From NCBI GenBank assembly GCA_002687775.1, contig NZBF01000010.1, positions 1 through 64,000 on the forward strand: a stretch of 64,000 nucleotides of DNA. The letters run 5' to 3'. Below the pieces are notes generated by a model. That model did not search any database. It worked only from the letters and a program-made list of their open reading frames with translations, and was not told the DNA's origin. Made by a program: the position numbers and the translations under genes. This DNA is from Nanobdellota archaeon (GTDB taxonomy: Archaea > Nanoarchaeota > Nanoarchaeia > Woesearchaeales > GW2011-AR9). Of the stretch, positions 1 to 8,913 are shown piece after piece; the first letter of the stretch is position 1, and each line of letters begins with the position of its first letter.

Positions 1-1
1 A

Positions 2-112
2 ATGGCAATGAGAATGATTGTCTACAATATGGAAAGAATGATTAAGATTATGAAAAGCATGTTCTTAATCATTCAGAACTTATTCCGGACGCAGCCGTCA
101 ATGAAACAATGA
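2..112 (+). CDS. C-terminal end of an unidentified protein (partial)
   Basis: An open frame enters from the left edge and stops at 110-112. The visible 36 residues are Met-rich and basic with a short hydrophobic patch; there is not enough to name a family. Its TGA overlaps the ATG of the following glycosyltransferase (ATGA at 109-112), which suggests a translationally coupled operon. The true start lies outside the window or could be the ATG at 2. Confidence 0.4.
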   Translation: MAMRMIVYNMERMIKIMKSMFLIIQNLFRTQPSMKQ

Positions 113-1077
113 CACAAAACTCTTTTATAGTCAATTCATTAAAAAAAACCATGGAATTATCAGTAGTCTTACCAGTACATAATGAGGAAAAAAACATTGA
201 ATTTGTGTACAAAGAATTAGTTGACGAATTGAAGAGAATTGGGAAGAAATATGAAATTATTTTTGTCAATGATGGAAGTACCGATAAATCGTTTGAAAAA
301 TTAGTTTCAATAAGTTCGAAAGATAAACATGTTCGTGTGGTGAAATTATTATCCAATTATGGACAAAGTACAGCATTAGCTGCTGGTATTGAGCAGGCTT
401 CTGGCGATTGGATTGTCACAATGGATTCTGACGGTCAGCATGATCCAAAAGATATTGCTGGATTAATTGAACCATTACCATATTATCATGTGGTAGCTGG
501 GTGGCGTCGGAAAAGAGGTGGTTTGAACAAGTCATTACCTAATAAGATTGCTAATTATTTAGTTCGTCAAATGACTGGCTTACAATTACGCGATTCTGTC
601 GGCGGCATGAAAGCGTTCACCAAACAAGTTTCAGAATTAGTTCCGTTATATGGAGATATGCATCGTTATTTACCAGTGTTAGCAAAATGGAAAGGATTTC
701 GAGTGACTGAACGTCCCGTGTCTGTTCGTCGTAGGAAAAGTGGCAGAACGCATTACAAATTGAAACGCATTTTTGGCGGCTTCTTCGATTTAATGACGGT
801 GAAATTTTTTGTTTCGTATTCGACGAGACCATCTCATTTTTTTTCAGTTGTTGGCTTCACTGGTTTATCGGCTGGATTTTTGATAGGGTTGTATTATTTG
901 ATTCAGAAATTCTTTTTCGGTGTGCACTTAATGACTGAAGTGGCTTCTTTAATATTATCTGTGTTATTAATATTATTGGGAGTTAACTTTATTTGCTTTG
1001 GATTTATCGCCGACATGATTAGTTTTGATGCAATTTCATCCGGTCGGAAAACGTACGTTATTGAGAAAGTATTGTGA
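109..1077 (+). CDS. Family 2 glycosyltransferase, dolichol-phosphate sugar synthase type
   Basis: Predicted to transfer a sugar from a nucleotide sugar to a polyprenyl phosphate at the membrane. A GT-A domain fills residues 15-230: the N-terminal VVLPVHNEE strand, NDGSTD near 53-58 for nucleotide binding, and MDSDGQH at 105-111 as the DxD-type metal site. Two hydrophobic helices follow (about 243-268 and 280-305), as in DPM1/ArnC-like enzymes. The start at 109 is supported by the ATGA overlap with the preceding gene; ATG 151, directly before the GT fold, is the alternative. The sugar and the lipid acceptor cannot be read from sequence. Confidence 0.85.
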   Translation: MTQNSFIVNSLKKTMELSVVLPVHNEEKNIEFVYKELVDELKRIGKKYEIIFVNDGSTDKSFEKLVSISSKDKHVRVVKLLSNYGQSTALAAGIEQASGDWIVTMDSDGQHDPKDIAGLIEPLPYYHVVAGWRRKRGGLNKSLPNKIANYLVRQMTGLQLRDSVGGMKAFTKQVSELVPLYGDMHRYLPVLAKWKGFRVTERPVSVRRRKSGRTHYKLKRIFGGFFDLMTVKFFVSYSTRPSHFFSVVGFTGLSAGFLIGLYYLIQKFFFGVHLMTEVASLILSVLLILLGVNFICFGFIADMISFDAISSGRKTYVIEKVL

Positions 1078-1090
1078 AAGTATCAGCCAT

Positions 1091-1576
1091 TTAAGAAACT
1101 TCCATCACAACCCAGTCACCATTGTTACAATCAAGTTTGGCTTTTTCATTTTCTTCTATTTCATTACAAACGTAAACAAACACATGGTCACCATCAACCT
1201 CTGCGGTTGCCAATGGTTGATTATCATTTGTCGTTATCCAATCGGGATTTTCATCTGAAAATTGTCCGTTGTTTATGGGTTCTAATTGAATATCTGTTTC
1301 TTCACAATCTTTGACAACCGTTGCTTGGGAGAAGACCCATTGTGCTTTTACTTTGAGAATACCATCTTCAACAAAAACGTCCTCACTGTGAGCAAATTGT
1401 GTTTGCAATTGGTTTTCATTGTAGCAGATCTTATTTCCGTGAGCTTTACCAGTTAATGGAATGCCAACTGTTTCACCCACACCTGGTGGATCTAGTGGTA
1501 CCAATTGTACGTCTGGTGCTGCACCGCAAGCTGTGATTAGGGTTAAAATGAATAAAAGTGAAAGTGGGTATTTCAT
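1091..1576 (-). CDS. Predicted lipoprotein with a four-cysteine surface domain
   Basis: A 161-residue secreted protein. The N-terminus is a signal peptide ending in a lipobox (LITAC, Cys17). The rest matches the N-terminal domain of the larger lipoproteins at 2155-3846 and 22624-24690: a CY..(Q/E)L motif, a (N/D)C-E motif in the middle, then YVC and LDC..DWVV near the end. The four cysteines align in all three proteins. I know no named family for this domain. A TATA-like TTTAAATAT lies at 1598-1607, 22 bases before the ATG, implying a leaderless mRNA. Function unknown; probably surface-exposed. Confidence 0.7.
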   Translation of the reverse strand: MKYPLSLLFILTLITACGAAPDVQLVPLDPPGVGETVGIPLTGKAHGNKICYNENQLQTQFAHSEDVFVEDGILKVKAQWVFSQATVVKDCEETDIQLEPINNGQFSDENPDWITTNDNQPLATAEVDGDHVFVYVCNEIEENEKAKLDCNNGDWVVMEVS

Positions 1577-1648
1577 TGGTGACGTATGTGGGAAGAGATA
1601 TTTAAATGTTTAGCAATAAAAAAAATGTTATTTAAGTATGGAAGTGCT

Positions 1649-2065
1649 CTACAGTTGATAACGATCTTTTCTTAACTGGAAATTACCTTGGCCGTCGTTC
1701 ACGAAAGAATAGAGTCTGCCCTGTTTCTCTTCGGGCCCCATTGTTGACTTTGTACCAACAATAAAATCCAAATCACCATCTTGATCGAAATCACCACTCG
1801 TTATGGACATTCCGGTATCTGGAGTAATTTCAAATTTTGCAATAGGTGTCGGCGATGCGAATTGTCCATTACCCTTATTTTGCAAATACGTTAATCGGGC
1901 TCCATTGTCAAATTTCGCGCCAATGATAAGATCAAGATCACCATCATGATCAAAATCGGCCGAAGTTATGGACATTCCTGTTTCGGATGATTGTTGGCCC
2001 GGTGAGCAACTGTAAAGACCAACAACAAAAGCACCATACAACACTAATCGACGAAATAACTTCAT
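1649..2065 (-). CDS. Small lipoprotein with two FG-GAP/VCBS repeats
   Basis: 138 residues. Signal peptide with Cys at about 20 (GLYSC). Two tandem repeats follow, each with a calcium-binding-like loop, DFDHDGDLDLIIG and DFDQDGDLDFIVG, both preceded by TGMSIT. FG-GAP/VCBS repeats build beta-propeller blades; two repeats cannot close a propeller, so this is either a fragment, an oligomer or a partner of another protein. ATG 2065 is preferred because the signal peptide begins there; a TTG at 2080 would add five residues. Substrate or partner unknown. Confidence 0.7.
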   Translation of the reverse strand: MKLFRRLVLYGAFVVGLYSCSPGQQSSETGMSITSADFDHDGDLDLIIGAKFDNGARLTYLQNKGNGQFASPTPIAKFEITPDTGMSITSGDFDQDGDLDFIVGTKSTMGPEEKQGRLYSFVNDGQGNFQLRKDRYQL

Positions 2066-2129
2066 ACGTCTATCTTTCAAAAGTTAAGTTTATAAAATTT
2101 GTTAAAGGAGATCACACCTAACTTTCTCA

Positions 2130-2154
2130 GAGTATAAAAGAAAAAATATTCTTT
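2130..2154 (-). terminator. T-rich stretch after a lipoprotein gene
   Basis: Read on the minus strand, T-rich tracts follow the stop codon of the 563-residue lipoprotein (TTGAAAAGAATATTTTTTC). Archaeal transcription commonly ends at such U-tracts. Inference from composition only. Confidence 0.35.
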
Positions 2155-3846
2155 TCAAGAAGTTGCCCAAACCTGAACAAGACTTCGCTCAGTATCAATA
2201 TCCATCAAGGCCCACTGATTACCATCATAACGCCATAATTTTCCCCTAGAACTAGCAGCATAAATATCATTTGAAGAAGTTCCCCATAAATCATTGATAG
2301 GTTGTGGGGTGTTCATAACACGTGCCCAGTCGTTTCCATCATAATGAAATATCGCACCTTCCACGCCAGGTGTATGGGCGACAGCGTAGAAATCGTTTGG
2401 TGAGGTACCCCACCAACCAGATAAACCAAATGATGACCTATATTCTCCGACATCAGCTCGAATAAGTTCCCACTGAACGCCATTATAATGAAGTAAACTA
2501 CCGTGGCCAAACGCAAAATCTCCGGCTTCCTCAAGAATATTACCTGTCGTAGCATAAACCTGACCATCATCAAAAACCCAAACAGGACCAAGCTCTAAAG
2601 GATCAAGACCAAAATTCCCCACACCTAGATCAACTTCAGCCCAACTATTACCATCATAATGAATGATCATATCATCACTTTGGCCACCTATCCTAACAGT
2701 AGCATAAATATTGTCTTCGGAAGATCCAGCCATGCCTATAATGCGAGAGGAGCCGCTAAAATCAATACCAAGGGGCATATCCAACCACTGATTTCCGTCG
2801 TAATAAAGAATAATATCACTTTCGCCGAGATCACCCGCTGCGTAAATACTATTCGGAGACGAACCCCAAATGTTGTTGATTCGGGATATGTCTTCTAATT
2901 CTATATTCCAATTATTGCCATCATAGTGAACTAAATCCCATGTCGGACCAGCACCAGCGAGACCTGCTGCATAAACATTCGCTGGGGAAAATCCAAAAAT
3001 ATCGTTAATATTAGTTTGAGGGAATTCTAACTCAGATCGTTCCCAAGCAACTCCATCGTGATGGTGAATAAAGCTATCGCCCACAAAAACGTTTGTATCG
3101 CCCAACCCTTCCGGTGCTTCAAATTGTTCCAAGCAAACATTATCGACACATGTGCCAGTACAATCATCATCATCTAAACAGGCATTACCTGGTACACAAA
3201 GTTCGCATAAATCTCCACCACAATTCAGGTCAGTTTCGTCTCCATCAGTTTCATCATTAGCACAATGGGAAGTGAACGGAAGAACCATCCATTTGTCATC
3301 ATTGCACAATACTTGACCAAGATTATCAGGGTCTGGAGTGCAGGCATACGCAGCTATATATTGAGGACCGTCTTTTTCCCAAGAGTCATCGGTGGTGAAA
3401 TCATATTGGGCAGCGACATCCTGGACAGCATTAACTCTCCACCACAACTCACCGTTTTGATCACGGTATTCCCGCCCACTATCACCAGCCACATATTCAA
3501 AAGCTGCCCACTCATCACAATTTTTCAAAATCTGACCCTGATGATAAACAAAAATGTTGTTTGAAACTTCGGTGTTTTGATTTTCATCAAGACCCCAGAA
3601 AGGAGTAGGATCAGCGTTTAACGTAATAACATTCGATTCAGCAAAATTCTCAGCCAATTCTTCATCAGAATAGCAACGTAGTTCCCCATCAACATTGTCA
3701 TAAGCGCCAAAACCAACTAACGCCTGTTGAGAAGCTTTTCCAATCGAAGGCACAGTAGGCATTTCATACTCAACCTCAGGTTTGCAAGAAATTAACAATA
3801 AACTGGCTACAACAAGACAAGTAAACACCAACATTACTCTTTTCAT
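2155..3846 (-). CDS. Seven-bladed beta-propeller lipoprotein
   Basis: 563 residues. Signal peptide and lipobox LISC (Cys21). Residues about 45-195 form the four-Cys domain shared with the 1091 and 22624 genes. About 195-245 is a Cys-rich module of the ETDLNCGG..C..C..G..C type. The remainder has seven repeats ending in (H/Y)YDGN-W, with IWGSSPNSIYAAG-type strands between them, consistent with a seven-bladed propeller. Such repeats occur in secreted bacterial proteins and usually bind ligands or partners. The promoter has a (GAA)n tract between TATA and ATG. Same domain order as 22624-24690, so the two are paralogues. Confidence 0.8.
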   Translation of the reverse strand: MKRVMLVFTCLVVASLLLISCKPEVEYEMPTVPSIGKASQQALVGFGAYDNVDGELRCYSDEELAENFAESNVITLNADPTPFWGLDENQNTEVSNNIFVYHQGQILKNCDEWAAFEYVAGDSGREYRDQNGELWWRVNAVQDVAAQYDFTTDDSWEKDGPQYIAAYACTPDPDNLGQVLCNDDKWMVLPFTSHCANDETDGDETDLNCGGDLCELCVPGNACLDDDDCTGTCVDNVCLEQFEAPEGLGDTNVFVGDSFIHHHDGVAWERSELEFPQTNINDIFGFSPANVYAAGLAGAGPTWDLVHYDGNNWNIELEDISRINNIWGSSPNSIYAAGDLGESDIILYYDGNQWLDMPLGIDFSGSSRIIGMAGSSEDNIYATVRIGGQSDDMIIHYDGNSWAEVDLGVGNFGLDPLELGPVWVFDDGQVYATTGNILEEAGDFAFGHGSLLHYNGVQWELIRADVGEYRSSFGLSGWWGTSPNDFYAVAHTPGVEGAIFHYDGNDWARVMNTPQPINDLWGTSSNDIYAASSRGKLWRYDGNQWALMDIDTERSLVQVWATS

Positions 3847-3874
3847 AAGAAGAAGAAGAAGAAGATATATAAAA
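3847..3874 (-). promoter_or_regulatory. TATA box plus CTT-repeat promoter
   Basis: On the minus strand a TATA box (TTTTATATA, 3866-3874) is followed by a pure TTC/CTT triplet tract (3849-3864) that runs to the ATG at 3846. The spacing predicts transcription starting at or next to the start codon. The same arrangement precedes the genes at 6663 and 22624. Confidence 0.65.
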
Positions 3875-3880
3875 CTATCG

Positions 3881-4222
3881 CTAGACCGCTGGCGCTTTTC
3901 TAAACATTAAATAAACCACTGCAGCGCCAAGTACAATATTTACAGCCAGTAAAGCAAGTACTAACAATGAAGGAGATTGTAGTTTCTCAACTTTCGATTC
4001 CAACTTAGCAACACGTTCATTCAATGTTCCTACAGGTTGAGTTTCTGTCGCTTCAACTTCAGATTCAGATAAAGTATCAGCTGCAGACGAAGGAAGAGAC
4101 GTATCAGTTTCGGTTGAATCACTACTCCCAAAACCGCCAGGTGTTGGAGGAGGAGGAGGTGGCGGTGCTAATACACTCACTGCGAGAATAATAAAAACAA
4201 TAAGCAACATTCCTCTTTTCAT
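3881..4222 (-). CDS. Exported proline-tract membrane protein (paralogue of 26255 gene)
   Basis: 113 residues. An N-terminal hydrophobic signal (LLIVFIILAVSVL) ends at a run of seven prolines followed by TPGGFG, then a Ser/Thr/Glu-rich linker, a short coiled coil (LNERVAKLESKVEKL) and a C-terminal transmembrane helix ending in YLMFRK. It is nearly the same protein as 26255-26611, differing mainly in the linker. ATG 4222 is chosen because a TATA element (4244-4253) sits 22 bases upstream; TTG 4228 is an alternative. No family recognised. Confidence 0.65.
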   Translation of the reverse strand: MKRGMLLIVFIILAVSVLAPPPPPPPTPGGFGSSDSTETDTSLPSSAADTLSESEVEATETQPVGTLNERVAKLESKVEKLQSPSLLVLALLAVNIVLGAAVVYLMFRKAPAV

Positions 4223-4254
4223 GGTCAAATGTAATTAAAGAACATATTTAAATG

Positions 4255-4668
4255 TTACTGGCAAGCACCTGACTTGCAACCATTTTCACAGTCCAATTGC
4301 ATGCTCGCCTGCTTTGTTCCATTACAATACCACTCATGAACACCACCGGAGTAACAGGAGTCGCGTAATGTGTGAGGTGTGCCACCTTTGTCATGTTGTT
4401 CAACAACTCCGGCTAAATTAGCGTTAATGCCTTTTGGATGAAGTTCATCAACATCAGAATCAGTACACGAACCCATTGTTACTGGTTCCGATTCTATTGA
4501 TTCGGTAATGTTCATTTCAACAATTTCAACTTCTGGGATGAATTCTGTTTCTTCAGAAACATTTTCAGTCACATTTTCAATAGGTTCAATCTCAGTTGCG
4601 CAGCCTGCTATCAAGAAAACAACTAAAATGCCCATTATTACTTGAGACACTTGGTAACCTCTTTCCAT
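4255..4668 (-). CDS. Lipoprotein with archaeal CTDSD cysteine module
   Basis: 137 residues. Lipobox LIAGC at about 19-23, then an acidic Glu/Val/Thr linker (about 25-65), then a C-terminal module with six cysteines: CTDSD, DSCYSGG, WYC, LDCENGC and GAC. I recall this pattern (C.DSD...DSC...YYC...C..GC..G.C) as a recurrent domain at the end of secreted proteins in small-genome archaea; the 597-residue protein at 6663-8456 ends with a related copy. TATA at 4690-4698, 22 bases before the ATG. Likely disulfide-bonded and surface-exposed; role unknown. Confidence 0.7.
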   Translation of the reverse strand: MERGYQVSQVIMGILVVFLIAGCATEIEPIENVTENVSEETEFIPEVEIVEMNITESIESEPVTMGSCTDSDVDELHPKGINANLAGVVEQHDKGGTPHTLRDSCYSGGVHEWYCNGTKQASMQLDCENGCKSGACQ

Positions 4669-4692
4669 AGGCTAATGTAATTCTAGAATTAT

Positions 4693-5469
4693 TTAAATGT
4701 TATCTTTCACTCGACCAAATCCAAACCTGTTGTTTTTCTTTATGAATTTATCAATTTGTTTACAGAATTTCAACCCAGTTCTTCTGGTGAAATAGAAAGG
4801 AACATGCTTTGATTTTATTTTCGCAAATTCCCAGGAATGCATATAAATAACTGGGTTAATCTTTTTTCTTTCTAATCCATTCACCCCAAGTTGTGTGTAC
4901 CAGTTGCCCAAGTTTCGCTGAAAGAGCCACACGATCGGGAATCTTGTATTGGGTAAAGTTGCAATTGGTACTTCTTTTAGTCCAGGAAGTGGTTCGTGAA
5001 TGTGTAATGGCAATGTAATGTTTTTGTAGGGATAATAGCCTGGTAAGAATGCTGGGTGAAGTGAGCTGTCATACTTGAAATTGAGCTTCTTTAGAATTTG
5101 TAAGAGTTTCATTGAAAATTGTACTTGTGGTGCGCGGAACCCGATGACTTTGTTTTTTGTTATTTTTTCTAAGATTCTTTTCGATTTTTTCACATCAGCT
5201 TCTATATCAAAAACTCTGTTTCGGTAATGATGTTCATACCCATGAGAAGCCACTTCATGACCATGTTCAATGATTTCTTTCACATTTTCGGGTTCTTTTT
5301 CAGCATAGAAGCCAGTGACGAAAAAAGTGCATTTGATATCATGATGGTTGAAAATTTTTAATAAACGTTCGTTACCTAATCTGCTATATTCTGTGTTAAA
5401 GTTATCTTTATCTTGAATTCCTCGGATATGAGGGGAATTCCATTCCTCGCAATCGATGGTTAAGTGCAT
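4693..5469 (-). CDS. Polysaccharide deacetylase (NodB homology)
   Basis: 258 residues, a carbohydrate esterase 4 fold that removes acetyl groups from N-acetylated sugars or related substrates. Visible motifs are TIDCEEW (Asp6), SHGYEH with the metal-ligand pair His76 and His80, and GFRAP (Arg112-Pro114). No signal peptide or membrane helix is seen, so it may act in the cytoplasm on a lipid-linked or nucleotide sugar, like PuuE/HpuA-type members. It stands between surface-protein genes. Family assignment is firm, substrate unknown. Confidence 0.85.
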   Translation of the reverse strand: MHLTIDCEEWNSPHIRGIQDKDNFNTEYSRLGNERLLKIFNHHDIKCTFFVTGFYAEKEPENVKEIIEHGHEVASHGYEHHYRNRVFDIEADVKKSKRILEKITKNKVIGFRAPQVQFSMKLLQILKKLNFKYDSSLHPAFLPGYYPYKNITLPLHIHEPLPGLKEVPIATLPNTRFPIVWLFQRNLGNWYTQLGVNGLERKKINPVIYMHSWEFAKIKSKHVPFYFTRRTGLKFCKQIDKFIKKNNRFGFGRVKDNI

Positions 5470-5517
5470 GGAATTATTTTAGGAGAAGAGTATTTTAAAG
5501 TTGTGATATTAAGAATT

Positions 5518-5883
5518 TCACCTGAGATTCAAATCCTTACGCACTTTGTCATAATATTTATGATCACCCAAATGAAACTCAATATAAATTGAATTCTTGA
5601 CTTTGACAAAAAGGATACGATACTCTGTATTTCCCATACTGAATTGATAACGAAAGGTTAAGAGTTGATTAACTACCCACTCTCCGTAAGACTTTTTTGA
5701 GGCAATGACAATTGGTCTAATTTTTTCATTAAAAACGTCGTCAACCCAAGCGTACATTTTTTCTGCTTTTATTTCAGAAAGGGAGTTAACGATGTGATTG
5801 AAGTTTTTTCCCAAAAATTCAATGTTATAATCTTGTGAAATCTTCTCTTCAATCCTTTTCTTGAAAATTTCTGGATCAACCAT
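5518..5883 (-). CDS. Small protein paired with a nucleotidyltransferase
   Basis: 121 residues, overlapping the end of the gene at 5876 by 8 bases, so translated together with it. The N-terminal half is helical and charged; the C-terminal half has alternating strands (YRILFVKVKNSIYIEFHLGD) that look like a RelE/ParE-type sheet. It could be the second member of a toxin-antitoxin-like pair with the upstream nucleotidyltransferase. No catalytic residues can be assigned and the family call is weak. Confidence 0.4.
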   Translation of the reverse strand: MVDPEIFKKRIEEKISQDYNIEFLGKNFNHIVNSLSEIKAEKMYAWVDDVFNEKIRPIVIASKKSYGEWVVNQLLTFRYQFSMGNTEYRILFVKVKNSIYIEFHLGDHKYYDKVRKDLNLR

Positions 5884-6535
5884 GGAACGTTCCCCTAGTT
5901 ATTTTATGAGATAGTTGATATAAAAATCTTTGTGCGTCGTATTGCAGAACGTCTTTGTACACTCCTGCTTGTGTGTAAAAGAATTTTTTTAAATAGGAAG
6001 ATTTTATTTTTTGGTTCATAATTGGAGGAATCGTTTCCTCAATATATTTCAAGATTTCTTTATAGCTTTTGAATTCTTCAATCTTTTTGTTAAGTTGGAA
6101 AGTGTCTAATATATTGTTCGTTTTAAAATATTCAGTGTATAAGATAAGAAATCTTACATTTTTGTGATACTTGTTTTTTTCATTTAGCAGTGTTGGAACA
6201 GCTTCATTGATTATACTCCAATAATCTGAGATGGTTACTTTCAATGATTTTTTTGGAAGAATGTTTTTAGCAATACAACTTTTGGAAATGGAATGGTAAA
6301 ACAATGAATGAAGATTATTGAAATCAATAATGGTAATTTTCGCTTTTTTTTTATTCAATTTAAATTTCTTTTTTGATCTCGTTATGACAAAGATATCAAT
6401 ATCTTTGTAATTTTCTTTATAGAGGAATGAGCCGGTAATGAAACAGTGTTTGGCTGGGATTTGGTTTAGTATTTGTTCTGCTTTCTCAATACGTTCTTTT
6501 ACTATTCTTTCATTGTGAGGGTTGTAAATGATCAT
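5876..6535 (-). CDS. Minimal nucleotidyltransferase-like protein
   Basis: 219 residues. GSFLYKENYKDIDIF at 35-49 is the GS-x8-DxD signature of the DNA polymerase beta-type nucleotidyltransferase fold (Gly35-Ser36, Asp45, Asp47). The C-terminal 150 residues are helical and Lys-rich. Members of this fold include MNT antitoxins and AbiEii-like proteins. It is the first gene of a two-gene unit with 5518-5883. Codon and residue use is more A/T-rich and Lys/Ile-rich than its neighbours, which fits an acquired defence-type cassette. Activity not provable here. Confidence 0.6.
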   Translation of the reverse strand: MIIYNPHNERIVKERIEKAEQILNQIPAKHCFITGSFLYKENYKDIDIFVITRSKKKFKLNKKKAKITIIDFNNLHSLFYHSISKSCIAKNILPKKSLKVTISDYWSIINEAVPTLLNEKNKYHKNVRFLILYTEYFKTNNILDTFQLNKKIEEFKSYKEILKYIEETIPPIMNQKIKSSYLKKFFYTQAGVYKDVLQYDAQRFLYQLSHKITRGTFHG

Positions 6536-6635
6536 TTTATTACTTATTTTATATGGATTTATAAACTTTATGTCCAGAATTAGAAAAAATATTAAAAAAG
6601 TAATAAGATTTAGAAGAGAGGTTTATCTAGGTTGT

Positions 6636-6662
6636 GAAAAAAAAGAAAAAAAAGAAAGAGAT
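6636..6662 (-). terminator. Poly-T terminator after the beta-helix lipoprotein gene
   Basis: On the minus strand, two runs of eight T interrupted by C follow the stop codon at 6663. Archaeal RNA polymerase terminates at such T-runs. Inferred from sequence only. Confidence 0.5.
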
Positions 6663-8456
6663 TTATTCAGCTGCGCAAGCACCGTTTCGGCAGAGATCTC
6701 CCCTACCACATGCACTCAAGAATTGTCCTACATCACCATCATCCCGGCAGTAATACTTTTTGTATGAACTATCACTTACACTGGGTCGGCAAGTATCTTC
6801 CACAGTCGCTACTTCTCCCGCGCGAATCAAATTTCCATTTTCGTCGCGTGCTCCAGAATGCAGTCTGCCCACAGTTACTCCTTGAATGTCTTCATTAACA
6901 CCGGCTCTTCTATGATAATTTCCCTCTGAAACAATGTCACCATCGTTGTCAATACAACCACATACTTCATAATGAACATCATTTTGAATCCAATTGTCTG
7001 GACAGCTCCCAAAGCCAGCTGTAGTGTACAATGTATTTTCTTGACCTGATAGGACAAGTTCCTCACTGTTTCCACAATACAAATCTATATCATTAAGAAG
7101 GTGTGGCTCCCCAGCACAGAATCTATTGCGTATAAGATTCGTTGGACCAGTTCCAACCAGTGCAATGCCCCGCATACCCCTTGTTACAGAGTTCTGCTGT
7201 AATCGGTTGTCAGAAGTTCTAGTGAGGGCAATTCCTGAGCCAGCATTGTTCCGGACAGTATTGCTTGAAATCATATTGTCACTCCCACCAATTATCCAAA
7301 GTCCACGACTACTGTCAATTAAGGCGTTATCCTCAATAAAGCCACTTGTGACTTCACGGAAAGTGATGGAGGTATCAAAATTACTTACCCGACAATTCTG
7401 AACCGTTAGTCCACTTAATCCCTCCCGGGTACGAATACCAGTGGAAAACCTATTATGACCAACAATGCGATGGTCTTGACAATCCAACTTAACGTTGTCG
7501 GCGGTGAACGTCATGCACGATCCTCTTTCCTCTAATTCGATATCCTGTGTTAGAACGTAGGTGGCATCGGGAACATTTAGCGAACCGCAACCGTCAATTT
7601 CAATGACGCATTGACCAGAACTGCATGTTTCACCATCTCCGCACGCGTTACGACAGAAACCACAGTTATTGGCATCATTCTGTAAATCAAAACCGTTATC
7701 AGCGACACCGTCACAATCTTCATCCTTCAAATTACAAACTTCCTCTTGTGGTTCAATAACACCACGGCATTGACCCCAATTACCATTTTCGCATGATTGC
7801 TCACCAAAAGCACAAAGTCCTAGTTCGTTTGTGTCACAAATTTGTGGAAGAACGTCATCTACTTCACCATTACAATCATTATCTTGTCCATCACATAACT
7901 CTTCAGTTGGCTCAACTAATGGAACGCAAACATTGGCGAATCCACCACCCAACATTTGAACATCCGTGCACTCAGTAACTCCCTGGGCACAAGCGCCAAC
8001 TAATCCTCGAACTTGACAAGCTTCACCTTCACCTTCGCAAGCAGGTTCATCACCATCCTCACCACCTTGGGGCAGAGGATATTGCCACATTATATTTTCC
8101 TGAATTTGCATATAAACCCAATAACTTTGGCCATTCTCAAAAACTGCCTGAGCTGGATCAACATAACGTCGGGCACTCATAGAATATACACTTCGCACCT
8201 GATCAAACATGGCTGACATAGCTTCACTAACTGCCGTCGGTTCAAAGAGGGGCCATTCAATAGAATTCCATCCTGGTCGGAGTTCAACCTCGCCGTCCGC
8301 AAGTTGCTGAGCTGTCATGCCCCTAGTACCGGATGCCTGACCAGCTAATGCCTCATCAGGAATCGGTGGAATTCCTTCGGGTGCTTCCGAAGGAGCACAA
8401 CTCACCAAAAATAATAAACTCAACAAACCAATTAATAAGAACAATAACTTTTTCAT
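6663..8456 (-). CDS. Large mosaic lipoprotein: MopE repeats and right-handed beta-helix
   Basis: 597 residues. Signal peptide with lipobox LVSC. About 40-125: a PGWNSIEWP...YWVYM module common in archaeal secreted proteins. About 135-260: Cys-rich MopE-type repeats (LCDGQDNDCNGEVDD, VCNLKDEDCDGVADNG) that in other proteins bind metal. About 290-450: NosD-like beta-helix with Asn/Ile rungs (GIALTRTSDNRLQQNSV). The C-terminus is a six-Cys module related to that of 4255-4668. A Shine-Dalgarno GAGGTG six bases upstream fixes the ATG at 8456; ATG 8480 is in frame but spoils the signal peptide. Probably a surface adhesin or metal-binding coat protein. Confidence 0.8.
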   Translation of the reverse strand: MKKLLFLLIGLLSLLFLVSCAPSEAPEGIPPIPDEALAGQASGTRGMTAQQLADGEVELRPGWNSIEWPLFEPTAVSEAMSAMFDQVRSVYSMSARRYVDPAQAVFENGQSYWVYMQIQENIMWQYPLPQGGEDGDEPACEGEGEACQVRGLVGACAQGVTECTDVQMLGGGFANVCVPLVEPTEELCDGQDNDCNGEVDDVLPQICDTNELGLCAFGEQSCENGNWGQCRGVIEPQEEVCNLKDEDCDGVADNGFDLQNDANNCGFCRNACGDGETCSSGQCVIEIDGCGSLNVPDATYVLTQDIELEERGSCMTFTADNVKLDCQDHRIVGHNRFSTGIRTREGLSGLTVQNCRVSNFDTSITFREVTSGFIEDNALIDSSRGLWIIGGSDNMISSNTVRNNAGSGIALTRTSDNRLQQNSVTRGMRGIALVGTGPTNLIRNRFCAGEPHLLNDIDLYCGNSEELVLSGQENTLYTTAGFGSCPDNWIQNDVHYEVCGCIDNDGDIVSEGNYHRRAGVNEDIQGVTVGRLHSGARDENGNLIRAGEVATVEDTCRPSVSDSSYKKYYCRDDGDVGQFLSACGRGDLCRNGACAAE

Positions 8457-8480
8457 TACGAACACCTCTGTTTTAATCAT

Positions 8481-8521
8481 ATGATAGAAGAAGAAGAAGA
8501 AGAAGAAGAAGATATATAAAG
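8481..8521. promoter_or_regulatory. Divergent promoter sharing a palindromic TATA box and GAA repeat
   Basis: TATATAAAG (8513-8521) is flanked on the left by eight GAA triplets (8487-8510). TATATA reads the same on both strands, so it can serve the lipoprotein gene leftward and the MNT/HEPN pair rightward, whose ATG at 8542 lies about 22 bases downstream. The repeat tract is the longest of three such tracts in the window. Confidence 0.55.
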
Positions 8522-8541
8522 GTTTGTATCATTTACAGAGC

Positions 8542-8913
8542 ATGAAGAAAGACGAATTTAACCACATTATTGAACAATTGCAACAGAGTAAGTACATAGA
8601 GACCATCATGCAGTTTGGATCGTCTATTATCAAAAAAAAATATAGAGATGTGGATTTATGTTTGTTCACAAGTAACAAGATATCGCTCAAACAAAAGCTT
8701 AGGATAGTAAGAGATGTGCCGGAATTTTTTGATATCAACTTTTTTGACGATCTACCAATGCATCTCAAGAAAGAAGTCATTTCCACAGGGAAGATTCTTT
8801 TTACCAGAGATTATTATCAATTCCTTCAGCGAGCACGTATGATAACGGATGAATTCCCACGATTTAAACAATTTCTGGATAACTACCATAAAGAACGGAT
8901 GGAAGCATTATGA
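8542..8913 (+). CDS. mntA: MNT-type nucleotidyltransferase antitoxin
   Basis: 123 residues. GSSIIKKKYRDVDLCLF carries the GS-x8-DxD nucleotidyltransferase signature (Gly26-Ser27, Asp36, Asp38). Known MNT antitoxins AMPylate a tyrosine of the partner HEPN RNase and silence it. The TGA overlaps the ATG of the HEPN gene (ATGA at 8910-8913). ATG 8542 is 22 bases from the shared TATA box; a TTG at 8524 would fall inside the promoter. Strong call from motif plus partner. Confidence 0.85.
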   Translation: MKKDEFNHIIEQLQQSKYIETIMQFGSSIIKKKYRDVDLCLFTSNKISLKQKLRIVRDVPEFFDINFFDDLPMHLKKEVISTGKILFTRDYYQFLQRARMITDEFPRFKQFLDNYHKERMEAL